DNA of 64,000 bases, from contig QZKB01000019.1 in the NCBI GenBank assembly GCA_003599415.1, positions 1-64,000 of the forward strand, written 5' to 3'. Below, piece after piece: positions 1-8,868 of this stretch. The notes beneath the pieces are model-generated. The model saw only the letters and a program-made list of their open reading frames with translations, searched no databases and was not told where the DNA came from. This stretch comes from Ignavibacteriales bacterium (lineage in GTDB: Bacteria; Bacteroidota; Ignavibacteria; Ignavibacteriales; SURF-24). The position numbers were made by a program, and so were the translations under genes. How positions within the stretch are numbered: position 1 is the first letter of the stretch; the number at the start of each line of letters is the position of its first letter.

Positions 1-1
1 G

Positions 2-2170
2 TTTCTTGTGCTCTCGGATTACCAGATTTTTAATAAACCATATCGTACAAAGCTTCCAACAAGACAAATAGAAAAAAAATCAAGAACAAAAGATCTCGCT
101 TCGTTAAAGCGCGGGGATTTTATTGTTCACGAAGATTACGGCATTGGACAATATGCGGGACTTGCGACAATAAAGATTGGCGACGTGAGCCAGGAAAGTA
201 TAAAAATTTTATATGCTGAAAGCGGTGTTGTATATGTTAATCTGAATTACTTTCATCTTGTTAAAAAGTATTCATCAAAGGAAGGAGAGGAACCGAAGCT
301 TGCTGTTCTTGGCAGCGGTGAATGGGATTCAACTAAAAAGAAAGTAAAGAAAAAAATTAAGGAAGCTGCCCGCGAACTTATCACACTTTATGCAAAGCGG
401 AAGGCTTCAAAAGGTTATTCATTTAAGGCGGATACAATCTGGCAGAAAGAACTGGAAGCGTCTTTCTTTTACGAAGATACGCCGGACCAGTCAAAAGTTA
501 CGGAAGAAGTTAAGAATGATATGGAGTCTGAAAGCCCGATGGACAGGCTCGTTTGTGGTGATGTTGGTTTTGGCAAAACAGAGATTGCGGTGCGTGCAGC
601 ATTCAAATCTGTAAATGAAGGGAAGCAAACAGCGCTGCTTGTACCTACGACAATTCTTGCAGAACAGCATTACAATACTTTTAAAGACAGGCTAAATCAA
701 TTTCCTGTTAAGGTTGAAGCGATGTCTCGCTTCCAGTCCAAAGCAAAACAGAAAGAAATTGTTAAAGAACTAAGTGATGGTAAAGTTGATATTGTAATCG
801 GAACGCACAGGCTTCTTTCCAAAGATATTCAGTTTAAAGATCTTGGTCTATTAATTATAGATGAAGAGCATCGCTTTGGTGTGATGGCAAAGGAGAAGCT
901 GAAAAGTTTTAAGCTGAATGTTGACACTCTTACTTTAACGGCAACACCTATTCCAAGAACGTTAAATTTATCCTTACTTGGCGCAAGAGATTTGTCAATC
1001 ATTGCTACGCCGCCACCGAACCGTCAGCCTATTTATACTCTTGTTCACACATTTGATATTTCCAAGGTAAGAGAATGGATTTTAAGTGAAGTAAGACGCG
1101 GCGGACAAGTTTATTTTGTTCACGACAGGGTTCAATCAATTTATAAAATTGCCGAGTACGTTAAAAAATATTTGCCGGAAATTAAATTCGGAATTGCCCA
1201 TGGTCAGATGAAGCCGCTTCAGCTAGAAAATGTGGTTTATGATTTTCTGAATAAGAAATTCGATGTGCTTATCTGTACAAAAATAATTGAATCCGGAATT
1301 GATATTCCGAATGTAAATACAATAATTATCAATCGTGCTGACAGGTTTGGATTAGCTGAGCTTCATCAGCTTAGAGGAAGAGTTGGAAGAAGCGACCGCC
1401 AGGCATATGCTTATTTTCTTGTTCCGTCTCTTGATTCAATAAACAAGAAAGCTGTTAGAAGATTATCGGCAATTGAGGAATTTACTGAAGTTGGAGTAGG
1501 ATTTAATCTTGCAATGCGGGATCTTGAAATCCGCGGCGCAGGTAATTTGCTTGGAACGGAGCAGACTGGTTTTATTGATGCGGTTGGATTTGATATGTAC
1601 GTAAAATTACTTGATGAAGCAGTTGAAGAATTGAAGCGTGTTGAATTTGCGGAAGTCTTTAAAAACCTGCCGAGACAGAAACCGAAAACAGATCCTACTA
1701 TTGATACATACTTTGAAATTGGAATTCCGAAAGTGTTCATGCCGGATCAGGCGGACAGGTTAAGTTTTTATACTGCATTGTTTTCTATTAAAACATTGGA
1801 AGAAGCAAAAGAAATTACGGATGAAATGAGAGACAGGTTTGGTAGACTTCCATTGCTTGTTGAAAGATTAGTAGCAACGGCTATTCTTAAATATTATGCG
1901 GCTTATGCAATGTTCGAAAGAATTATTATCCAGCAGAAGAACATTACCATAATTTTACCAAAGGGAACCAACGAGGAATTCTACAAAGACAAATTTTCTT
2001 TACTAATGAATTTCATTATGGAAAAACATTTTAACGAAATAAAATTTACCCAGCAGAAAGAAACGCTGAAGCTTGTTATTCCTAATAAATTTGAATCGCC
2101 CGAAAAAATATTTGATTACCTGTTTGAATTCTGCCGGAAGGTAGAGAAAATTGTAAATTCGAATAGTTAA
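2..2170 (+). CDS. mfd: Transcription-repair coupling factor Mfd, C-terminal part (5' end outside window)
   Basis: ATP-dependent DNA translocase that removes stalled RNA polymerase and recruits UvrA for nucleotide excision repair. The reading frame is open to the left edge, so roughly the first third of a usual protein of about 1,100 residues is missing; the GTG at position 8 is not the true start. Counting from that GTG, a CarD-like RNA polymerase-interacting domain lies at about 30-95 (KRGDFIVHEDYGIGQY). Next come a DEAD-type helicase with Walker A GDVGFGKT at 184-191 and DEEH near 287, the C-terminal helicase domain (QLRGRVGRS), and the TRCF domain at about 580-690. No clear terminator was seen downstream. 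Identity is secure. Confidence 0.97.
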   Translation, partial: FLVLSDYQIFNKPYRTKLPTRQIEKKSRTKDLASLKRGDFIVHEDYGIGQYAGLATIKIGDVSQESIKILYAESGVVYVNLNYFHLVKKYSSKEGEEPKLAVLGSGEWDSTKKKVKKKIKEAARELITLYAKRKASKGYSFKADTIWQKELEASFFYEDTPDQSKVTEEVKNDMESESPMDRLVCGDVGFGKTEIAVRAAFKSVNEGKQTALLVPTTILAEQHYNTFKDRLNQFPVKVEAMSRFQSKAKQKEIVKELSDGKVDIVIGTHRLLSKDIQFKDLGLLIIDEEHRFGVMAKEKLKSFKLNVDTLTLTATPIPRTLNLSLLGARDLSIIATPPPNRQPIYTLVHTFDISKVREWILSEVRRGGQVYFVHDRVQSIYKIAEYVKKYLPEIKFGIAHGQMKPLQLENVVYDFLNKKFDVLICTKIIESGIDIPNVNTIIINRADRFGLAELHQLRGRVGRSDRQAYAYFLVPSLDSINKKAVRRLSAIEEFTEVGVGFNLAMRDLEIRGAGNLLGTEQTGFIDAVGFDMYVKLLDEAVEELKRVEFAEVFKNLPRQKPKTDPTIDTYFEIGIPKVFMPDQADRLSFYTALFSIKTLEEAKEITDEMRDRFGRLPLLVERLVATAILKYYAAYAMFERIIIQQKNITIILPKGTNEEFYKDKFSLLMNFIMEKHFNEIKFTQQKETLKLVIPNKFESPEKIFDYLFEFCRKVEKIVNSNS

Positions 2171-2270
2171 AAAGTTATAGGAAGCATAATGGTTTTCTGT
2201 TCTTTTATGTGGTTGGTTATTATACTCATCATTGTAAAAAGAAATCTCCGAACAATTATTTGTAACTCAA

Positions 2271-2323
2271 CTGTCATTCCCATGAAAACCAGCCTTACAA
2301 GGCAAGTTTACAGGGGAATAACA
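2271..2323. repeat. Imperfect inverted repeat downstream of mfd
   Basis: The arms TGTCATTCCCATG (about 2272-2284) and CAGGGGAATAACA (2311-2323) are complementary at 11 of 13 positions. The loop contains 'gccttacaaggcaagtttac', whose 'gccttacaa' word recurs in the element at 15235-15353. It resembles a small REP/MITE-like palindrome rather than a terminator, since no T-run follows. The rest of the 2171-2386 gap shows nothing recognisable. Confidence 0.45.
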
Positions 2324-2386
2324 TTTTGAATTTTCAGATGGTTCTGTTTATTATGTTTCTTACTCTTTGCTTATGTATAAGTTTTT

Positions 2387-2878
2387 CTAAAAATAAACTG
2401 CCGCAAAAATTACTGTTGCAGTATTAACATTGATATTTCCGGGATTCCCGAATCTACCTGATCCGCTATTTGATATAGAAAAATTCAATTGTGCTTCGAT
2501 GCCTGCGCTGAAATTATTACTAAAAAAATATTCTCCACCAAAGCCACCGCCAAAAACTCCATCAACAATACCATCCGCTTTCTTTCTATCCATAATTAAT
2601 GCGCCAAGTTTTATTGAAATAAACGGAGCAATTCTTTTTCTATTAAAATAATTCTTATACACTATCCCAATTTCCCAATCAGTATAGTTTTCTTCAAACA
2701 TACTAACTCCAACTGTTGGGGCAAGGGAGATATAATCACCTAAAAAAATAGGGACAGAAATATCAACTTGATTAGATAATGTGGAAGTCAATCCAATGGT
2801 TTGGTTTGAATATTCGTCTTGTGCAAAAATGTTTGATAAACAAAGTAAAATTAAAAACCCCATAAGAATACTTTTCAT
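2387..2878 (-). CDS. Small secreted outer-membrane beta-barrel-like protein
   Basis: A 163-residue protein with a clear N-terminal signal peptide (MKSILMGFLILLCLSNIFAQ). The mature part consists of alternating hydrophobic/polar stretches rich in Gly, Phe and Tyr (for example LGALIMDRK, GGGFGGEYFF) and ends in AAVYF. That pattern fits a small outer-membrane beta-barrel with a terminal aromatic residue. No family was recognised. It is followed on the same strand by nothing obvious and preceded by a lipoprotein gene 43 bp away, so the two may be co-transcribed. Function unknown. Confidence 0.75.
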   Translation of the reverse strand: MKSILMGFLILLCLSNIFAQDEYSNQTIGLTSTLSNQVDISVPIFLGDYISLAPTVGVSMFEENYTDWEIGIVYKNYFNRKRIAPFISIKLGALIMDRKKADGIVDGVFGGGFGGEYFFSNNFSAGIEAQLNFSISNSGSGRFGNPGNINVNTATVIFAAVYF

Positions 2879-2921
2879 AATTTCTCCAAATTAAGTTTTG
2901 AAAAAAGAGTAACTCAAAATG

Positions 2922-3500
2922 TCACCATGGCCTACGATAAAAATATTTTAAATCAGCAGGCAAGTCATCAGAACTTCTATAAAGTAAAATATCTTGCCAG
3001 CCAAGAACATCCCCGGCTTTAATATATATGCGGTAAAATCCTCCCGGTAAATCATTTCCTTCAGAATCTTTTGCATTCCATGTTGAAGAATAATATCCAA
3101 CCTTCAAAAAATCATCTAACAAGGGTTTAATAAAATAAAGATCGGGTTGTGTAAATAAGGCTGTTGTTCTTTGGGAATAATTTGCATCAATCGTAGATGA
3201 TAATACAGCGGGTACAACCCAAATTTTAACTTGTGAATTTTTTAATATTTGATAAGAAATACTAAGTGATACAATTGTAGGATTTGGATAAGCATTGCTT
3301 ATACGTAATGTTTTATTATCGCCATTATTATTAGACGGAGAACCCCATACGCCATAATCTTCCGGACTAGTTTCAAAAGTAAAAACTATGCCGGTAACTA
3401 CAACGGAATTCTTTGAATAGAAAACAGGAATATCGCTTTCATTACAAGAAATAATAAAAAATACACATAAACCCGCGAAAATGAATTTTATTAAATTCAT
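2922..3500 (-). CDS. Lipoprotein with FlgD-Ig-like C-terminal fold
   Basis: A 192-residue protein with a lipoprotein signal (hydrophobic run ending IISC, Cys near 19). The middle carries 'AYPNPTIVSLSISYQI', resembling the proline/asparagine-rich start of FlgD-Ig or T9SS-type domains. The end has 'WNAKDSEGNDLPGGFYRIYIKAGD', typical of FlgD-Ig-like modules (Gly-Gly-x-Tyr turn), but an ordinary cleavable sorting signal is not complete. It is probably envelope-anchored. The ATG is preceded by 'gggagaggtacctg' on the minus strand, a good ribosome-binding site. Function unknown. Confidence 0.7.
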   Translation of the reverse strand: MNLIKFIFAGLCVFFIISCNESDIPVFYSKNSVVVTGIVFTFETSPEDYGVWGSPSNNNGDNKTLRISNAYPNPTIVSLSISYQILKNSQVKIWVVPAVLSSTIDANYSQRTTALFTQPDLYFIKPLLDDFLKVGYYSSTWNAKDSEGNDLPGGFYRIYIKAGDVLGWQDILLYRSSDDLPADLKYFYRRPW

Positions 3501-3750
3501 CAGGTACCTCTCCCTTAATTAGGCACAAAAAATAGTCGTGCCAATTATAACAATTTGCATAATTTTTATCAAAAATTTTTTAAGAGTACTAAATCAATTT
3601 TTAAAATGAAAATCAGTTTTGCTTTTTCATATCAAATCTTATAATTTGAACAATAAGAATGAAAAAAAATTTTTTTAATGGAATGTAATAGTCCTTTTTT
3701 TTGTTATTAAGCATAAAACAAGTTTTAAATCGGAATTATAGGAATCTTAA

Positions 3751-6417
3751 ATGAACGGAAATAACAAACAGTCTCAGGATATTGAAAAGATTGAATCAAA
3801 AGAATGGCGTGATTCGTTAGATTATGTCCTTTACCATAGCGGACCGCAGAGAGTTCAGGAATTACTTAAGGAGCTTCAGATTCATGCAAGGAAGAATGGA
3901 GTTGAAATTCCATTTACTGCAAACACACCTTACATTAATTCTATTCCTGCAGATAAACAGCCGCCTTTCCCCGGCAGCCGCGAAATAGAACGACGAATAA
4001 AAAGTTTAATCCGCTGGAATGCAATGGCTATGGTTGTTCGTGCTAACCGTGAGTCATCAGGCATTGGAGGACACATTTCAACTTATGCTTCCGCGGCAAC
4101 TTTATATGAAATTGGATTCAACCATTTCTTCAAAGGCAAAGATGATCCGAGCGGCGGCGACCAGGTTTATTTTCAGGGGCATGCTTCTCCCGGTATTTAC
4201 GCCCGCGCATTTCTTGAAGGAAGAATTTCCGAAGAACAACTGAAGAATTTCAGAAGAGAACTTCGCCCCGGCGGCGGTTTATCTTCTTATCCTCATCCAT
4301 GGCTAATGCCTGACTTCTGGCAGTTTCCAACAGTATCCATGGGCTTAGGACCAATTACCGCAATTTACCAGGCACGCTTTAACCGTTATCTTGAAGACAG
4401 GGGATTGAAACCAAAAGGGAATGGTAAAGTCTGGGCATTCCTAGGTGACGGGGAGACAGATGAACCCGAAACTCTCGGTGCAATTTCACTTGCATCAAGA
4501 GAAAAACTTGATAACTTAATTTTTGTTATCAACTGTAATTTACAACGCCTTGATGGTCCCGTTCGAGGTAACGGAAATATTATTCAGGAATTGGAAGCCA
4601 GCTTCCGCGGTGCAGGATGGAATGTAATTAAAGTTGTTTGGGGCGGAGATTGGGATCCGTTCCTTGATAAAGACAGAGATGGCTGGCTGCTTAAAAGAAT
4701 GAATGAAATTATTGACGGCGAATCTCAGAAATATATTGTTGAAGCCGGTGATTTTGTGAGAGACCATTTCTGGGGAAAATATCCTGAACTGAAAGAAATG
4801 GTTAAACATTTATCTGATGAGCAAATTGCAAAGATGCGCCGCGGCGGCCACGATCCTGAAAAAGTTTATGCTGCTTACCAGGCAGCCGTTGAACATAAAG
4901 GTCAGCCAACAGTTATTCTTGCAAGAACAATTAAAGGATACGGACTTGGTGAAGCAGGCGAAGGAAAAAATATTACTCACCAGCAAAAGAAGCTTAACGA
5001 AGATGAATTAAGAATTTTCAGAACGAGATTTGGTATTCCGATTTCCGACCAGGAAGTTGCTGAAGCTCCGTTTTATAAACCACCTGAAGAAAGTGTCGAG
5101 ATAAAATACATTCAGGAAAAAAGAAAACAATTAGGTGGTTATCTTCCAAACAGAACCGTAAAGGCTGAACCAATAAAACCATTGCCGGATGAAATCTTTG
5201 AGGAATTCTATGCCGGAACGGAAGGACGTGAAGCTTCTACTACGATGGTGTTTGTAAGAATTCTTGCAAAACTTTTACGCGATAAGGAAATTGGTAAACT
5301 TGTTGTGCCTATCGTTCCTGATGAAGCAAGAACTTTCGGAATGGAAGCATTATTCCGCCAGGTTGGAATTTATTCTCACGTGGGACAATTATATGAACCG
5401 GTGGATAAAGACAGTCTTCTTTATTATAAAGAAGCAATTAATGGGCAAATTTTGGAAGAAGGTATTACCGAAGCCGGATCAATGTCATCATTCATTGCTG
5501 CGGGAACTGCTTATGCTTCTCACGGCATAAATATGATTCCATTCTTTATTTATTATTCTATGTTTGGATTCCAGAGAATTGGTGATCTTGCATGGCTTGG
5601 CGGAGATATCAGGTGTAAAGGATTTTTACTTGGCGGCACTGCAGGAAGAACAACTCTTGCCGGCGAAGGTTTACAGCATCAGGATGGACATAGTCATTTG
5701 CTTGCTTATCCTGTACCAAACCTTGTCGCATACGATCCTGCTTTTGCATACGAGCTTGCAGTAATTATCCAGGATGGTATTAAGAGAATGTATGTAGACA
5801 GGGAAGATCTCTATTATTATATAACAGTCTTAAATGAAAACTATGCAATGCCTCCAATGCCTGCTAATTCAAAAGAAGGTATTCTTAAAGGAATATATTT
5901 ATTCAAAGGTGCAGGTGAGAAAGCCCAGGCTAACCTTTTGGGTAGCGGCTCAATTATGAATGAAGTTATTAAGGCGGGAGAAATCCTGGAGAAGGATTAT
6001 AATGTTTCTACAAACATCTGGAGTGTTACAAGCTATAAACAGCTTCATGTTGATGCAATGGAAACAGAAAGATGGAATATGCTTAATCCTACAGAAGAGC
6101 AAAAAATTCCTTTTATTAAAAAACAGTTAGGTGAAGAAGACGGCGTTATTATTTCAGCATCAGATTATGTGCAGATACTTGCAGATTCGCTTTCAAAGCA
6201 TTTGAAGAAACCAATTGTTTCTCTTGGTACATTCGGATTCGGCAGAAGCGAAGACCGCGCAAGCCTTCGTGACTTTTTTGAAGTTGATGCTAAACATATT
6301 GTATGGGCAACACTTTCATCTCTTTCTAAGGAAGGAAAAGTGAAAGCACCAACTCTTAAGAAAGCAAAAAAAGATTTAGGAATTAATCCCGATAAGAAAA
6401 ATCCTTTAAAGTCTTAG
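3751..6417 (+). CDS. aceE: Pyruvate dehydrogenase E1 component, homodimeric type
   Basis: Thiamine-diphosphate enzyme that decarboxylates pyruvate and reductively acetylates the lipoyl domains of E2. The 888 residues match the homodimeric AceE family (about 885-890), not the alpha/beta heterodimer. The ThDP/Mg signature GDGETDEPETLGA starts near residue 233, and the N-terminal 'GGHISTYASAATLYEIGFNHFF' and 'GQVYFQGHASPGIYARAFLEG'-like stretches are family hallmarks. It is followed by aceF and lpd on the same strand, completing the complex. An inverted repeat begins directly at the stop codon (6418). Upstream 3501-3750 is AT-rich with no gene; the promoter probably lies there. Confidence 0.97.
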   Translation: MNGNNKQSQDIEKIESKEWRDSLDYVLYHSGPQRVQELLKELQIHARKNGVEIPFTANTPYINSIPADKQPPFPGSREIERRIKSLIRWNAMAMVVRANRESSGIGGHISTYASAATLYEIGFNHFFKGKDDPSGGDQVYFQGHASPGIYARAFLEGRISEEQLKNFRRELRPGGGLSSYPHPWLMPDFWQFPTVSMGLGPITAIYQARFNRYLEDRGLKPKGNGKVWAFLGDGETDEPETLGAISLASREKLDNLIFVINCNLQRLDGPVRGNGNIIQELEASFRGAGWNVIKVVWGGDWDPFLDKDRDGWLLKRMNEIIDGESQKYIVEAGDFVRDHFWGKYPELKEMVKHLSDEQIAKMRRGGHDPEKVYAAYQAAVEHKGQPTVILARTIKGYGLGEAGEGKNITHQQKKLNEDELRIFRTRFGIPISDQEVAEAPFYKPPEESVEIKYIQEKRKQLGGYLPNRTVKAEPIKPLPDEIFEEFYAGTEGREASTTMVFVRILAKLLRDKEIGKLVVPIVPDEARTFGMEALFRQVGIYSHVGQLYEPVDKDSLLYYKEAINGQILEEGITEAGSMSSFIAAGTAYASHGINMIPFFIYYSMFGFQRIGDLAWLGGDIRCKGFLLGGTAGRTTLAGEGLQHQDGHSHLLAYPVPNLVAYDPAFAYELAVIIQDGIKRMYVDREDLYYYITVLNENYAMPPMPANSKEGILKGIYLFKGAGEKAQANLLGSGSIMNEVIKAGEILEKDYNVSTNIWSVTSYKQLHVDAMETERWNMLNPTEEQKIPFIKKQLGEEDGVIISASDYVQILADSLSKHLKKPIVSLGTFGFGRSEDRASLRDFFEVDAKHIVWATLSSLSKEGKVKAPTLKKAKKDLGINPDKKNPLKS

Positions 6418-6452
6418 CCCCCTAATCCGCCTTTGGCGGACCCCGAAGGGGG
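6418..6452. repeat. Nested palindrome after aceE (REP-like)
   Basis: The outer arms are CCCCCT at 6418-6423 and AGGGGG at about 6447-6452. They enclose a perfect inner hairpin TCCGCC-TTT-GGCGGA at 6426-6440. There is no T-run, so it is not a standard terminator. The inner 15-mer is the exact reverse complement of 35466-35480, inside a T9SS gene, which marks it as a dispersed repeat. Confidence 0.75.
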
Positions 6453-6580
6453 ACTTAAAGATAAACGAATAATTTGGGATTGGTAAGATTGATGAATTTG
6501 ATTAGAGTACATAAACAAATATGCAAGGATTGTTTGATCCTGAAATATTTTATAAAAACAATTTGTAATATTTAGAAATT

Positions 6581-6620
6581 AAAGCCCTCTCCCTTTGGGA
6601 GAGGGTTGGGAGTAGGCTTT
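6581..6620. repeat. Palindromic repeat spanning the aceF ribosome-binding region
   Basis: A perfect 9-bp stem CCCTCTCCC-TTT-GGGAGAGGG lies at 6585-6605, inside outer arms AAAGCC (6581-6586) and GGCTTT (6615-6620). The likely Shine-Dalgarno GGGAG (6608-6612) lies in the element and the aceF ATG is 3 bases beyond it. A related stem (CCCTCTCCTT/AAGGAGAGGG) occurs at 35337-35359. The intervening 6453-6580 holds no gene. Confidence 0.75.
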
Positions 6621-6623
6621 AAT

Positions 6624-8273
6624 ATGTTAAAAGAATTTAAACTTCCCGAACTCGGCGAAAATATATCAACAGCAGATATCTTAAAAGTTCATGTTTCTCC
6701 GGGTGATGAGGTAAAGAACGATCAGGTTATACTTGAGATTGAAACTGATAAAGCAACAATTGAAGTACCTTCTGATGTTAGCGGGGTTGTTAAAGAAGTT
6801 CTTGTTAAGCAAGGTGAAAAGGCAAAAGTAGGGCAGGTTATACTTGTTCTTGAAGATTCAACCGGTAACGAAGTAATAAAACAGAAAGAATCAAAACCCG
6901 AACAATCAACATCTGAAAAGAAAATTGAAGTGCCGCAACCGCGTGAAGAAAAAAATGAGACAACTTCAAAAGCAGGATTAGTAACGTTTAAGCTTCCTGA
7001 GCTTGGAGAAAATATTACTTCTGCCTCTGTTCTTGCTGTGAAAGTTAAGGCTGGAGATAAACTTGGAAAAGATCAGATAGTTCTGGAAATAGAAACCGAC
7101 AAAGCTACGATTGAGGTTCCTTCAGATATTGAAGGAATAATAAAAGAAGTATTTATTCAAGCCGGAACAAAAGTAAATGTTGGTCAGGATGTATTAAGTG
7201 TTCTTGTTGAAGGGGGCTCTTCAGAAATTAAACAAGTTGGACAGGAAAAATCGGTTGTACAAAAGCCGGCAGCACAAATTGCAGAAACAAAAACCGATGA
7301 ACAAAAAGTAGCCAAGTCAAAAGTTTATATTGAAGATAAACCTGCGGCTGATCCTGGTAAAATTGCACCTGCTGCTCCAACTGTTAGAAGATTTGCAAGA
7401 GAGATTGGTGTTGATATAAATAAAGTTATTGGTTCCGGTCCCGGCGGCAGAATATCTATTGCTGATGTTAAAGCGTATTCACGTGAAGAAAATTTTAAAA
7501 AGGATGCTCAACCCGAACAGAAATTCTTTGGCGGAATTGTTGCGGAACAGCTTCCTGATTTTTCTAAGTGGGGAGAAATTGAGAAGAAGGAGATGGGCAA
7601 CATCCGCAGAAAAACAGCAGAACATTTAAGTTACGCCTGGGCAACAATTCCACATGTAACTCAGTTTGATAAAGCGGATATAACTGAACTTGAAAGATTG
7701 CGCAAAATGTATGCAAAAAATGTGGAGAATGCCGGCGGCAAATTAACAGTTATTTCTGTATTGATAAAAATAATTACCTCGGCGCTTAAAGCTTTTCCAC
7801 AATTCAATTCAAGTGTTGATATGGCCAACCAGGCAGTTATCTATAAAAAGTATTTTAACATAGGTGTTGCTGTTGATACTCCAAACGGATTGCTCGTACC
7901 TGTAATTAAAAATGCCGACAGGAAAAATATTATTGAATTGTCTGTCGAGATGAATCAGCTTGCAGAGAAAGCGAAGAACAAAAAACTTTCTCTTGATGAA
8001 ATGCAGGGTGGAACATTTACAATTACAAATCTTGGCGGTATTGGTGGAACATACTTTACTCCAATCGTAAATTCACCGGAAGTTGCGATACTTGGAGTAT
8101 CACGTGGCAATTATGAACAGGTTTATGCTGATGGAAAGTTTGAAACCCGTTTGATGCTTCCGCTTTCGCTTTCTTATGACCATAGAATTATTGATGGGGC
8201 GGATGCTATTAGATTTTTAAGATGGATTATCGGTGCAATTCAGCAACCATTCTTAATGGCGTTGGAAGGATAG
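6624..8273 (+). CDS. aceF: Dihydrolipoamide acetyltransferase (pyruvate dehydrogenase E2)
   Basis: Forms the core of the pyruvate dehydrogenase complex and transfers the acetyl group from lipoamide to CoA. Starting at ATG 6624 (549 residues; a TTG lies 18 bases upstream), two lipoyl domains are seen at about 2-78 and 119-195. Their lipoyl lysines, K43 and K160, both sit in EIETDKATIEVPS. A Pro/Ala/Lys-rich linker precedes the peripheral-subunit (E3) binding domain at about 250-290 (VRRFAREIGVDINKVIGSGPGGRI). The catalytic domain ends with SYDHRIIDGADA, which contains the active-site histidine. The Shine-Dalgarno is embedded in a palindromic repeat. Confidence 0.96.
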   Translation: MLKEFKLPELGENISTADILKVHVSPGDEVKNDQVILEIETDKATIEVPSDVSGVVKEVLVKQGEKAKVGQVILVLEDSTGNEVIKQKESKPEQSTSEKKIEVPQPREEKNETTSKAGLVTFKLPELGENITSASVLAVKVKAGDKLGKDQIVLEIETDKATIEVPSDIEGIIKEVFIQAGTKVNVGQDVLSVLVEGGSSEIKQVGQEKSVVQKPAAQIAETKTDEQKVAKSKVYIEDKPAADPGKIAPAAPTVRRFAREIGVDINKVIGSGPGGRISIADVKAYSREENFKKDAQPEQKFFGGIVAEQLPDFSKWGEIEKKEMGNIRRKTAEHLSYAWATIPHVTQFDKADITELERLRKMYAKNVENAGGKLTVISVLIKIITSALKAFPQFNSSVDMANQAVIYKKYFNIGVAVDTPNGLLVPVIKNADRKNIIELSVEMNQLAEKAKNKKLSLDEMQGGTFTITNLGGIGGTYFTPIVNSPEVAILGVSRGNYEQVYADGKFETRLMLPLSLSYDHRIIDGADAIRFLRWIIGAIQQPFLMALEG

Positions 8274-8308
8274 AAGTAGAGTAAGGGTAAGAAGAAGAGA
8301 AAGAATAC
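8268..8308 (+). repeat. Purine-rich word repeat, left flank of four-helix-bundle gene
   Basis: A run of variants of 'agagtaag/ggtaag/agaagag' starts at the aceF stop codon. The 8-mer AGAGTAAG (8278-8285) occurs inverted at 8809-8816 beyond the four-helix-bundle gene, so the gene is bracketed by inverted word repeats. Confidence 0.55.
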
Positions 8309-8365
8309 TTATTTTATTATTAAGCGTTATTGTATTGATTTGATTGATGATTAAGAGAATTTAAT

Positions 8366-8764
8366 ATGACAGAAATCTTTTTTGATCATGAAAAATTGAT
8401 AGTCTACCAAAAAGCATTATCGTTTATTAATTGGTTGGAAACCTTGCCGGTATTTTCAAATAAAAGGATCAACGTTATAAATCAACTTGATAGAGCTTCT
8501 GATTCAATTGTCCTGAACATTGCCGAAGGTAATGGAAAATATTCAAATAGGGACAGGTGCAGATATTTTGATATAGCATGTGGCTCAGCTTTAGAAAGTG
8601 CAGGTTGTCTTGATATTATGTTAGTTAAGGAAATTATATCTGGAGATGAAAATATATTTGGAAAGAGAATTTTAAAAGAGATAGTGTCAATGCTGGTTGG
8701 ATTAATTAAAAGTAATTCGGATAGAGTTTACGAATCTGATGAAAGATATGAAGTTAATTCATAA
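8366..8764 (+). CDS. Four-helix-bundle protein (23S rRNA intervening-sequence family)
   Basis: A 132-residue protein of the pfam05635/TIGR02436 type: 'HEKLIVYQKALSFINWLE', then 'INQLDRASDSIVLNIAEGNGK', with the NIAEG hallmark. It is all helical and soluble. Relatives are encoded in 23S rRNA intervening sequences of Leptospira and others, and the Avd protein of diversity-generating retroelements shares the fold. The biochemical role in free-standing genes is unknown. It interrupts the aceF-lpd spacing of the pyruvate dehydrogenase cluster and is bracketed by inverted purine-rich words, which suggests it arrived as a mobile unit. A second, divergent copy is at 40981-41349. Confidence 0.88.
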   Translation: MTEIFFDHEKLIVYQKALSFINWLETLPVFSNKRINVINQLDRASDSIVLNIAEGNGKYSNRDRCRYFDIACGSALESAGCLDIMLVKEIISGDENIFGKRILKEIVSMLVGLIKSNSDRVYESDERYEVNS

Positions 8765-8796
8765 AGATTTTGAGAATCAATAAGAATAAATATTGG

Positions 8797-8838
8797 CTTA
8801 CTCATAATCTTACTCTTATTCATACTCTTACTCATCTG
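8797..8838 (-). repeat. Word repeat, right flank of four-helix-bundle gene (inverted)
   Basis: A pyrimidine-rich series of 'cttactc(at/tt)' words, which read on the minus strand gives 'agagtaag'-like words matching the left flank at 8268-8308. Unit length varies around 8-11 bases, so this is a degenerate array and not a perfect tandem repeat. Confidence 0.55.
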
Positions 8839-8868
8839 TTTTAACATAAAGTTTGGAGAAATATTTAT

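Noticed and set aside
1411-1740. 109-codon antisense frame inside mfd, and similar long antisense frames in lpd (9195-9722) and the aldehyde dehydrogenase gene (28485-29093)
   Set aside because: They mirror strongly conserved genes on the other strand, are Ser/Pro/Thr-rich as antisense translations are, and show no start signals.
8366-8764. Avd protein of a diversity-generating retroelement
   Set aside because: No reverse transcriptase, template repeat or variable repeat is near either four-helix-bundle gene.
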